Made by a program: the position numbers and the translations under genes. Positions 25,001 through 35,504 of a stretch of DNA of 64,000 nt are shown in pieces; within the stretch, counting starts at the first letter, position 1; each line of letters starts with the position of its first letter. Location: contig NC_135164.1 in assembly GCF_050948215.1 (NCBI RefSeq), positions 3,353,116 through 3,417,115 on the forward strand, written 5' to 3'. The notes under the pieces were generated by a model. It made no database searches and was not told the DNA's origin. It saw nothing but the letters and a program-made list of their open reading frames with translations. Source of the DNA: Halictus rubicundus. Lineage: Eukaryota > Arthropoda > Insecta > Hymenoptera > Halictidae.

Positions 25001-25298
25001 TGAATCAAGTATTCCCTTAAGAAATTTCTATAAAAAAAATAACTGCTTCTCAAGCATAAACAATTGTAACACTTACATAAATTTTTACAATTTGAAAATA
25101 GTAAATAACATTGTTCAATGAATTTCATGGGGAGTCCTTTTGCAATCAATAGTACGATATCTTTATCGTAGTAATGTAAATCTAGATAACAAAAAATATA
25201 TATTTTACAGTATCGTTACTTTACTATGGTTTTTAAATAAACTGTTATCTTCATATAGATTACATGGTAATCTTTACCACAAGAATTATCAATCTGGA

Positions 25299-28200
25299 TC
25301 ACTGTTCCCGTAAAACCGATAAACATTTTTTGAGCAATTCCGCGTGTGCCTACAAATGAAAAAATATTTTATGAATCACTGTGATATATGTAAATACAAA
25401 AGACAGAAGCATCCTTACTTTTGCATGTTTTATTTCTAGTTCTGTTAATTCGATTAAATTCTTTCTAAAAGCGGCTACTCTTCTCGTTTTGAAATCCGTT
25501 AGTTCTGGAATTGACATTAAGTGTTATTTGTCTCATTAAATAAATAAGAATGAAGAAGACATATTCTGTACCTTCTTTTCCTTTCTCTGACATCTGTTCA
25601 AATTTTTCGCACGCTTCCATTTGAGCTTTTTCTGCCTGTATTAACAAAAATAATAGAAAATGTTAAGTTTCATGATACATAATAATATTGGTACTTAAAT
25701 TGATATCAAAAGTTTTTGCTTCATAACATATACAAAACCAAATAAAGCATGCAAATTTTAAAATTCCATTATTAAAATTCATAATCAAAAAAAATATTTT
25801 TAAAATTAAATTTTTCATTTACATATTAATATCTAGGCTAGCCTATGTTGTGTCTTCTACTATAAAAATCTATTCAGCTTTTAAATTTCATCATTGTAAA
25901 AGGAAAAATAAAAATACATGCAAGTTCTGCTCATGCATAACATTGAAAATACTGACTTGATGTGTAATCATTGATTTCAATGTTTTCAGTATCTCCGACA
26001 TACAGAGAGTATAATGTTATTTTTGTACATTGCAGAATACAACTTCAGCGTTATCAACATTTACAAGATTTGATGGTATACATGCACCAGTTCGAAAATT
26101 TATCATATTATTATACATATTTTTAAGTAAACGGTATCTTTGTATTTTTTTAATTAAATATCATTTCTTAGTCGGCTCTTTTGCTTAATACCATTGATAT
26201 TTATAAGTCGCTATTTGAAATAACAAAACTATTGAAAATTCAATTGATGCTATATAGTTAGTCTGCAGCGTACATATAATGTACTCTATTTCAAAGTATA
26301 CGTACATACTGAGAGCTAAACATGACATTATTAAAAATAGTGTATACTGTAACAAGGCAACAAATGTACGAATAGAGAAAAACACACCTCCGCAACCTCC
26401 ACTGCCTTGATGAGCAAGAAAAATTAAATTTCTGATTAGATTCTATGCATGCTTCAATTGAACATTGCATGTTATTTACATATATGTACTCATATATCAA
26501 GAATATTAACCCATTCAATACCAACGTCGACTTTAGTCGGCATCCGTTTAATGAACTATAAGCGGTACAGAAAAAGTTTATTCGTGGACGCGTACCCGGT
26601 AAAAAAAGGGTTAAGAAAATATATTTTCCGTTCTATATGTTTTGTACTTTGAATATACTCATGAAAAGTAATATACTCATGAAAAGTAATATACTCACAG
26701 CATGAACATCTTTATTTTTGGCACGGGCTTTCTCAAGAGCACGATTTGCAGATTCGTATGCGTGTAAAGCTTTCAATCTTCTAAAAAGCAACCGTTTGGC
26801 TGCAGCTGTATCCCTCATGTAGTACCGAAGAGTGTCTGACAATTTTAAGTCCTCATCAGATGCTACTCTGCCCTCAACTTTCTATTGCATCACATTACAA
26901 CATTAAAAATAAAAGTAATACGACTAGAGATATTAGGAAAATTAAGATCGAAACATCTTACTCTTAGCTTTTCAAACGTCTCTGCTATTTTTGTCAGAAA
27001 TCTCTCCAGTTTACCATTATCAGTTGTAGCTAATTGTAAAAGATTCGTCGATATCTTTATATACGAATCCGCCACGTCTTTGTGTTTAGCTGTTTGGCGA
27101 TCTGCGCGAGCTGTTGCTTCTTTTAAATTCTGATGGTACGTTTGTAAAAACGACATTTCCTGATCAAAAAGGTCATTTACATCTTTTACAGTTGCCGATA
27201 AATAATATTCATCCGTTGTAGTTGAGAAAGATTTTACTAAACCCCCAAACATTTCCATTTTGTTTTTTCCTAAAATAAAATAGGCAATGTATATTTTCTT
27301 TTTACCTTGAACGATACTCACAATGTAAGACCAATATAAAATGAAACAAAAATTATATTCAAGCACCAAAATCATTACCTCTCACACAAAGATCTTGATC
27401 ATATTCTAAAAACACTCTTAAATTATGATCGTTTTGAAAAACTGGGTGGTTTGCTAGTCTAGTTAAAAACATTTCGTGCATGGCAACAGTTTTCTTAAAT
27501 GTAGCTAAATACTCACTGTAATAAAAGTATAGCATTATGAAATGAAAATTATCAATTAAGCTAGGCTTACGTTAATATCTCGAATATATTTTAATTAATA
27601 CTTACGCTTCCAGTTCCTGCTTCATTTTATTAAATTCTTCGCGAGTCATGTTACCTTCACCTTCTCCAAGCTTCTGTAACTTTTCTCGAGATGCATCAAA
27701 ATCTGGTCTCGGTGGACAAGGTGGAATCTAAAAATATACGATTTCACCGCACATTAATTATCACCATTATTATATACTTAGAACTTAAATCTCATACGAA
27801 TTGTAAGAACGTACAATATAGCCAGCATACTCTTCATTCTCTTCGAATCGATCGTGTAACCATACAAATTCTTCATGTTGCCTCACAACTAAATTGTCTC
27901 GTTTTTGAAAGTATGGCAAAGTAGTCTTTGTATGTACAGTGAATTTCACTTTATCTTTTTCACTAAGAGCATCTGAAATATCCACCTGCAGCGGTTTATC
28001 GGAGAGGTCTACATTATCTGCATGAATTGTCTGTAAGTGTAAATGTCTAAGATTAGAAATAGAAAATTATAAAGTGGAAATATCAAATATATAAAAACCA
28101 AAATTCAAGTAATCATTATCAAAACAAAACGATAGAAAAAAATAATGAAAAAAAACACCACTGTGAGTACCTTTTTAAGGGGGACGTTACTTAAAATATC

Positions 28201-28355
28201 GGCAGTATCGCATATGCCGTCCTGAAACATTTCGCTCAATTAAAGAAACGTGCACAGAAGATTTGTAACAGTACAAAAAATTCAACTATAACGTATTCAA
28301 TTCGTCATGAAGTCCAATCGGCGGACTAGTGATAACAGGTTCCACCTACCATCAT
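25299..28355 (-). CDS. Snx6: Sorting nexin 6 (SNX5/6/32 type, PX-BAR), ten coding exons
   Basis: Exons in transcript order: 28350-28355, 28171-28221, 27815-28030, 27606-27727, 27379-27515, 26962-27269, 26699-26881, 25572-25635, 25419-25504 and 25299-25349. Phases join to 407 residues, close to the ~405 of human SNX5/6. The PX domain occupies about 30-170 (QVDISDALSEKDKVKFTVHT, then RQHEEFVWLHD). The BAR coiled-coil runs from about 180 to the end (MEMFGG, then DSYIK, RRLKALHAYESANRALEKA). Family role: the SNX-BAR subunit of the retromer/ESCPE-1 coat that tubulates endosomes and returns cargo to the Golgi. The first coding exon is only ATGATG, giving an MMDG start like human SNX6 (MMEG). An upstream in-frame ATG at 28538 exists but lacks family support. 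The gene is divergent from EMC2. Confidence 0.93.
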
Positions 28356-29734
28356 GGCGTCCAAGCGTCTTTTTGACACGTTTTGTGTTTCACGATATGC
28401 GACTGTCAGAAATAATCCGATAATGATCTCAGCTATACTACCGCAGTCAGCTTTTCTCGGCACTACAATAACTGCTCTTGTACTTATGATATCGCGAGAA
28501 CGATCACCATTGGAAAATTTTCCGCTGGTAAAACACACTTAACCGAATCATAACATGTCAGAATGCGGTATATTCGGGACACATATGTTGATATATCAGC
28601 TGTAAGAATAAGACAGTCGGACGTCAATTCATAAATCCCACTAAACTATCAATGCACGAATTTCTGTGCAACGTAATTGGTATCCGCGGAAACGAAGCAA
28701 GAGAAAATTTTGGTAGATTTAAGAATACTCCCTCGGCACACGTGTCAAGCACATAAATACCGACTTATCGTCAAATATCTGTTAGGAAGTACGAATGCAA
28801 TTTGTCCACTTCCACTAACAGTCGAACTCTAAAAAATATAATTATTAATGAGTTGGTAACACTAAAAAAAAGTCATTAAATATTTTTAAAATGTATTCTA
28901 TATCATAGAAATGAATATATTTTTAAATACCTCGAAAACATTCAAAAACAATATATGTAATCGATCTTTTCAATGCAAGTGTATAATTGATTGTGAGAAC
29001 GATGATATGACGATATTTTAATTAATTCATAAAAGAAACTACAAAACACATTAAATATTTCCATTATCTCTGAATTCCATATTTGTAAGTGACGGTATAT
29101 TTCACAATCGTGAATGAACATCTACCTGTCTAAAGTTACGTTATGTAGTTTTTGATCGTTGACAGAAAGTTTTCTTCTGCTCTATGTAACCTACATGAAC
29201 GACCCTCGGATTCGTGATTACGTGTATATTAATTTCAATCAATATTTTCCTATAACATTGTTTACTTTTTTGTGATTCTTTATACGTAAATTTAAGGTGT
29301 CCACAACATCTCATATTGTAAATTTCAATTAAACAGTGAAGTATAATTGAATGTAATCTATTTGAAGCAATATTGAATATGTACTCGAAGTTAAACATTT
29401 ACTGGTTATGAATTTAACAAGATATTTGCTTTAATGATTTTTAACTCATATTTACATTATTTTTTTTCATATATTTAGTAATATTCGTATTTTATGCATT
29501 TAAGTCACAATATATAAACATAAGATAATTATAAATTACTCATTAAGACATGGTTATTACCTGTTCATGTAATGCTTAAACTATTGTAAATCGTATTCAA
29601 AGAGTATTTGTTCTATTTGTAGCTTTAAAAATTAGTAAGCATTCAATAAAATAATAATACATAGTAAAATAATAAGCTTTTAAAAATATGTTACTCTAAT
29701 ATATCGCAATACTTTATCTTTTTCAAGATTAACA
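28356..29734. other. Divergent intergenic region, Snx6/EMC2
   Basis: About 1.4 kb between the two start codons. It must hold both 5' UTRs and promoters, but no TATA box, Inr or other element stands out. It is AT-rich, especially 28840-29700. Confidence 0.5.
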
Positions 29735-31119
29735 ATGGCAGATCGTTATGATCGATACGAAAAGCTATCATGGAAAGGTAAGTTTACCTGGAAAAAGTTC
29801 CTTATAGACATAATTATAAATGTTGTGTCTCATATATCTATAATTTTGTTTAAAAATTTATAACTCATATAGAAGCACGAGACTTGCTTAGAACTTGGAG
29901 AGAAGACGGTGAACGCCGAAGTAGTGATGTCGTGCATTTATGGGAAAGGAAATTGATGCTAAAAATGGGCCAATTAGGCAATGAAGGTACGATAAAGTGA
30001 TTCCTTATAAAAATAAACTGTATTGAAGTAGTAGTTTTAATTAAGTGTATAATAGTTTATATAAACTTGACTAATTGCATAATAATTGCTATAAATTATC
30101 ATGCAGAATATCTGGTTCTGGAACAAGTTTGTATAGCAGCGTTGGATTGCTATCATCTTTCTCTGGCTAAGTACTGCATCATTATATTGAAGCAAGAGTT
30201 TCCTAATAGCTTAAGGGTTCACAAATATCACGCTATGCACCTGGAAGCATTGGAAATGTAAAATTCACTTCAAACGAATTTTTTTTATTTTGAACATATC
30301 ACTAAACAAGAGTAACATTTATAGGTACGATGAAGCATTAGAAGTTCTGGAATCAATTATAAAAAGAGATGAAACTAATGCTGCACCAAGAAAAAGACGT
30401 ATAGCTATATTGAAAGCAAGAGGTAGAATACCAGAGGCTATTAAAGAACTTACAGAGTACTTGAAAAAGTTAGTAGCTTTTAATTTTAATGTTAAACATA
30501 ATACACCATAAGATAATATGTTAATTATGGACAATTTATTTATAGATTTATGAGTGATCAAGAAGCATGGCATGAGTTATGCGATTTGTATTTACAAGAA
30601 CAAGAATATTCTAAAGCTGCATTTTGTATGGAAGAACTTATATTGTATAATCCGCACAGTCATCTAATTTACCAAAGATACGCAGAAATAAAATATTCTC
30701 AGGTAATAGGAGTTCTAATTAACCTCTCGTCTGCGTTTCACAGAATTTATATGTAAAAATTTATTTATTTTAAAGGGTGGATTTGATAATATGGAATTAG
30801 CTAAAGTCTACTTTTGCCAAGCTGCAAAACTAAATCCAAATAACATTCGAGCTCTGTATGGTTTATTACTGGTAGGAATGAAATGACTGAAACTTCAATG
30901 CATAATTTAATTGTTCGTAATTAATCGTTTACAATGTATTTTCAGGCAACAAATAATATAGCTACGTCGCCTAAATGCCCATCTTCAAAAAAGAAAGATG
31001 CTGTAAAACTAAGTGAGTGGGCAGCTAATCAAATTGAAAAGCAATATCAATCAAAAGTTTCAGATGACCAGATTGAAACAGTGGAAGGCTTGCTAGGACA
31101 ATTGCAACTTGACGTTTAG
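29735..31119 (+). CDS. EMC2: ER membrane protein complex subunit 2 (EMC2/TTC35), seven exons
   Basis: Exons 29735-29777, 29873-29986, 30107-30257, 30325-30468, 30546-30702, 30776-30871 and 30946-31119 join in phase to 292 residues (human 297). The protein is a stack of TPR-like helices, seen in blocks such as YDEALEVLESIIKRDETNAA, DQEAWHELCDLYLQEQEYSK and AAFCMEELILYNPHSH. These align closely with remembered human EMC2. EMC2 is a cytosolic scaffold subunit of the ER membrane complex, which inserts tail-anchored and multipass proteins. Introns are tiny (about 67-120 nt), typical of insects. It is transcribed towards TRMT11 and shares a palindromic poly(A) signal with it. Confidence 0.93.
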
Positions 31120-31644
31120 ATATGCAAATTTATATGTATGTATATGTTTAAATATTGTAACATATGTAAATGTACTATTCATTCCTCACAATTTATATAC
31201 AAATGCAATTTATTGTGACTAATCGACAAATGTTTACATAATCATCTTACGACTGATGAAGCAAACTAATACAAATGTATCGAAATGTTTGCTATGCAAA
31301 ATACAGCATAATTTATCAGTTAAATAATTGATAAAAAAAACCAATCGGAAAATATTCTACTGTAGAAAAAACAATATTAGATCATAAGACAAAAAACTTT
31401 ATAACTTTGTAACAGCCATAATTTAATAGAATCAGTAACGATCAGCTCAAGATACCAAGACTTCTATTATCTTTTATTCAGATTCATTTCCTCATTATCG
31501 AATCTATTACACATTCCCGCACGTCTTGTATGATTCTCTACATTACATACATCAACGTAAAAGGCAACCATTCAAATAAGTTATACTCTCAAATACTGAA
31601 TTTAAAGAAAACAATAAACGTTTATTATGTATAAAATTACAGAG
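31120..31644. other. Convergent 3' region, EMC2/TRMT11
   Basis: This 525-bp interval holds the EMC2 3' UTR and the short TRMT11 3' UTR. I found no AATAAA on the plus strand before 31613. Confidence 0.7.
31613..31626. terminator. Palindromic two-way poly(A) signal
   Basis: The perfect 14-bp palindrome AATAAACGTTTATT reads AATAAA on both strands. On the plus strand it lies about 494 nt after the EMC2 stop. On the minus strand it lies 19 nt after the TRMT11 stop. Cleavage 10-30 nt downstream on each strand would make the two mRNAs overlap tail to tail. Confidence 0.7.
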
Positions 31645-33675
31645 TCATTTATTTGAGTTCTTTTTATTATTCTGTTCCCACAACTCTCTTTTCTTGGCCT
31701 TTTCTGTAGCTTTCTTCAATCGTTTCTCTTTCCGGCTCTCATTTCGTAACGCAAAATACTTTTCTCGGAAATCGGATAGGTTCATAAAAATTATTTCATC
31801 AGATTCCTAGAAAAGAAAGATTGAAAAATTACTTTTATCGTTGTATGATAATGTTTGTTTATTCATACCTTGGGATCCTTTATTTTCATATAAGTTAATA
31901 ATCTGCGACTGGTATAATTGCTAAGTACTTGTTCGGAATTGGCTATTAATTCTAAACATGGATGATTTGGTAACTGATCTTCTGAATATTGATCCCTGAA
32001 AAATATGCTATTATTTTAAATGATGTTTTTACCTATAAAGAAAGAAAATTGAAATACGTCAGAATCCATCTTAGCAGTATGTTTACTATATACTACGCTT
32101 TACCTAAATAAAGGAAACCAACATATTAATCTGCCTTTCATTCTAAGGTGTTTGGCAGAGAAACTTAATAAATCTTTATAGATCTCAGGTAGACCATAGC
32201 CAATTTTGGAAGGAATATGAGAAGATGCTTGGTGTTCTTCTATTACTGGATTTAATTTTGTTGTACCTATCTTTTCTGTTGCTTCTCTTATACCATAAGG
32301 AGCTACAAAAAGTACAAACAGAATTATTAAAAATGTTATGGAGAATGTGATTTAATAAGAATAATTATACGAACGGTCAGTAATTATAGCATCTACAGCC
32401 ATATCTGAACGCCATAAAGGAACAGAGAAATCTGACACCACAACATCAATGTAATATGAACTTGTTCCATACTGTCTCATATTTGCTGCAACACTTTCGT
32501 CTTTTTCCCTAATCTAATAAAAGCTGTAGTAAATATAATTTAATAATATAAAAAATTGATGAATTCAATACCTTTTGCATCTTTCGACTAGGTCTTGTAC
32601 GACCATGCAACATTAAAAAATCTATATCTGTTCCCAATGTATATCCTCCAAAATGAGAAGCTGCAACTAATAAAGAACCAGTTCCAACAAATGGATCAAG
32701 AATAATATCCCCTTTTTTAACTTGAGCTTGATTTGCCATTATTAATGACAACTGGGGATCCATAGATGTATTGCCTATAAATTTTCTGGTTTTTAAAGAT
32801 AATTTCTGTATCAAGTCTCTTTGCCCACTTGTAATCTAAAAAAGCAAAGAATGCATTTAAATAACGTAAACTAATATAATAAGACAAAATAAAATTACTT
32901 ACCCATCGACCAAAAAATAATTCGTAAGGTTTATCAGGAATGTTATTAGGATCTAGTCCATAAAATTCTATATAACATAAAGTTGTGTCTGGATTATTTA
33001 ATTTTACTGGTCCTTCAAATGGTAAATAACTAAAAGACTTTAATATAATATTAATCCTTCTACTACTCTTGTAGCAGTCTGTTTAGTATCATTTTATTTA
33101 CGTACTTCAATTTTATTTACTTTTTCACTGTGTGAAAAGTGTTTGCAAAATGTCTCAACTATTACTTTAAATGATTTTTGAGGTCCAACATAATTTTTAA
33201 TTTCTTTAATGGGATAGTTTTTCAATTTACTATGCAGATCTTCGTAGTTTTTACTATTAGCCCATAATTCAATACAGGATCGCACACAGACTGCTCTACT
33301 TGCAATTTTATGTGCAATTTCCTCTGAAGGTAAATTAGCAATCCAGTAAGGCTATAAAAAGATTACTTGTGATACAATAAATATTTTGTAACATATCATG
33401 AACTAAATACATTCAAATTTAAAATAAATAATTTGCAAAATATAACAATGACTTTGATTTCTTACATGTTTACTCCAGTTTGGATGAGTACAGGTACTTA
33501 TGTTAAACATATTAAGAATAGATTCCATTTCCTAAAAATAAATGAAAAAGAATATATACAATAAGATTTTAATAAATAAAAATCAAGTAAAAGCATTACT
33601 TACAGGTGCTCGAAAATCAACGTGTTCATGAGCAAACCAAAAAAGATATCTTTTCCATTGATTATTCATTGTCAT
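31645..33675 (-). CDS. TRMT11: tRNA (guanine10-N2)-methyltransferase catalytic subunit, nine exons
   Basis: Exons in transcript order: 33604-33675, 33466-33531, 33106-33351, 32903-33037, 32572-32835, 32375-32513, 32104-32302, 31869-31995 and 31645-31806. They join in phase to 469 residues (human 463). The N-terminal half is the family's THUMP-type RNA-binding part. The Rossmann methyltransferase shows LKTRKFIGNTSMD, SAM motif I DPFVGTG (220-226) and catalytic DPPYG (307-311). The enzyme forms m2G10 in tRNA with the partner TRMT112. For exon 4 the acceptor at 33038 was chosen because it restores the conserved KIE-SFSYLPFEG junction; other nearby AGs bring stops or unmatched residues. The exon 6 donor is the weak GTTCGT. 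The C-terminus is Lys-rich. Confidence 0.92.
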
Positions 33676-34070
33676 TAATTATTATTTACAAGTACAAATG
33701 CAATAAATAATAAATGATAATAAATAATAATTAAATATTAATTCTCAATCTTCAATTTTAGTAACTTTGTATAAACGAACGTATTATGAAAACATCTTTT
33801 ATTTAAGTTTATAAATGTTAACGTTCGGAATACATATCATTTCTATCGAATATAAATTAATTTTTGATCTCAATTTATACACGCCATTTCTTCGATCGTT
33901 AATGTAAGTTGTTTTTTTCATCTACAGGTTATTTGAAGTGTAATTTAAACTATCAAATGTACATGTGTAAATGAAAAGGTTATGATGCACCATTGAATAT
34001 AATTTGTTGTTATATGTACCACATGTACATAAGTACTTCTCAAAAGCACAGAATACTTAATAGAAGCGAA
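33676..34070. other. Intergenic, left of the foldback repeat
   Basis: AT-rich sequence upstream of TRMT11, likely its promoter and 5' UTR. No specific element seen. Confidence 0.4.
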
Positions 34071-34336
34071 AGCACAAACGAGATATAGGAGTAGACCAAT
34101 CGCCATATGGGCTTTCGTCTGGTAGGCCGTACTCGTATACGGGGTTTAGAGTCGTATCTTTATCATTTATTATAGGTATATGGTCTAAGGTTCTCGTTGA
34201 TCTAGTTGCAACATTTATCGTTCGTTAGAGTAGAGGGCGTAAGAAATCTGGTTGTTGTTAATCGTGTCGGTATTTCAGATCGTGAGACACGAAACCCCAT
34301 ATGGTGATTGGTCTACTCCTATACCTCGTCTGTGCT
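34071..34336. repeat. Foldback repeat of ~265 bp
   Basis: The left arm 34071-34111 (AGATATAGGAGTAGACCAAT, then CGCCATATGGG) pairs with the right arm 34295-34336 (CCCATATGGTGATTGGTC, then TACTCCTATACCTCG). The right arm is followed by a short direct repeat of TATACCTCGTCTGTG. It is probably a MITE, but no target duplication is clear. Confidence 0.6.
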
Positions 34337-35504
34337 TATACCTCGTCTGTGGTATAACTCAACGACAAGTCGGACATTCGGGAAAAATTAAGGGTTTAAT
34401 AATTATATACGCGTTTATTTATTCATTGTTTTGTCTTATATAAAATGATTGTGTTAAAATACAATAAAAATGTTTACATGTAATGTGGATTGCGCATCGG
34501 TAACCGTGTTACCACACATGGTAATGTCCAGTAATTGTCGTGGACAATTGCGCATAGCAACAATTAAAAGGACACAACATTCGATCTATTCTTACACATA
34601 GTCTGTGGTGACATTGAGCGGTCGGTAAAAAGGGGAATGATTATGTCACAATCGACTGAATCTGGTGGGAGGTTGCTAATAGGGCATCGTGCAAGGGGGC
34701 GCCACATTTGTAGTGAGACCTCTTGTTGTTCTCATTCTAAGGTGGAATACCAGTCGTCACTGTTTTCTGTTGTGTTTTTAGGCTGGAATCGGACGAAAAA
34801 CATGCCGTTTCGATAATCGAATGAGAAACAAAAGACTCTTAGGGCAAGTTATCGTACACAAGATTGAGAAAGGTGCTCTCTGTTACGGGTGTGTGTGAAT
34901 GGTGCAAGTGTAATTTAATAAGAGCAGGGGAGGCTGGCGATTTAATAAGATATTGATTTGTCCGTGACTGCCTTGCTGGCTCCATCGCACACACAAACCA
35001 GGTAGCCATGAACGTCGATATTTTTGGGGCACTGGCTGGTGCAACGTGTCGGCTGTGCATATGCCGTGCTCAAGCGTGCTTGCAGGCCTGATAGGGCCCG
35101 AAATGCAAATAGCCGTTGGCGATATGCATTAACGATACGGGGCAAATTCCGACGAGTACGGCCAGTACGATTATAACATTCATCACGACGGCAACCACCA
35201 AGGTAACGATAGCCACGACGGCGGCGACGGCGACGACGACGCCGACTACGATTACGAAGACTGCAACGATAACGAGAAGGACGGCGTCGAGAACGACGAC
35301 GATCCTCGCGACAAATATACTGACGGCGACGACGTCGGAAGAAACGCCAACGACGGTAGTGACTGCGAAGACGTGTCAATTAGAAAAAAAAGTTAGTGAT
35401 ACCACCGCTGCACCGTGTACATTTTACAGAGTATTTTAACATGTTTGCAGGGTTTAACGTAGTATTTCGAAAATTGCATGTGTAAACAAGATAACTGACA
35501 CACA
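34337..35504. other. Upstream region and likely 5' UTR of the zinc-finger gene
   Basis: No conserved coding. It ends in a GC-rich trinucleotide tract (35140-35392). A possible short UTR intron runs from GTTAGT at about 35393 to the acceptor TTGCAG at about 35451. Confidence 0.4.
35140..35392 (+). repeat. GAC/ACG trinucleotide-rich tract, open in more than one frame
   Basis: An imperfect GAC-type tract much richer in GC than its surroundings. One plus frame (from ATG 35116) reads as a Thr/Ala-rich peptide of 107 residues. A second, without its own ATG and preceded by a stop, reads as an Asp/Gly/Asn-rich peptide. The minus strand reads as Arg-rich. It may be UTR with an upstream ORF; coding status is unknown. 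Confidence 0.5.

Larger units (their letters stand above)
15974..25298. other. Gene-poor interval between dpr12 and Snx6
   Basis: No gene recognised over 9.3 kb. Its start should include the dpr12 3' UTR and its right end the Snx6 3' UTR. From 16 to about 22.5 kb it is CG-rich with many microsatellites; from about 23.3 kb it is strongly AT-rich. Candidate poly(A) signals are AATAAA near 21641 (plus) and TTTATT at 24732-24737 (minus, possible Snx6 end). Open frames over the AG tracts are low-complexity artefacts. Confidence 0.5.
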
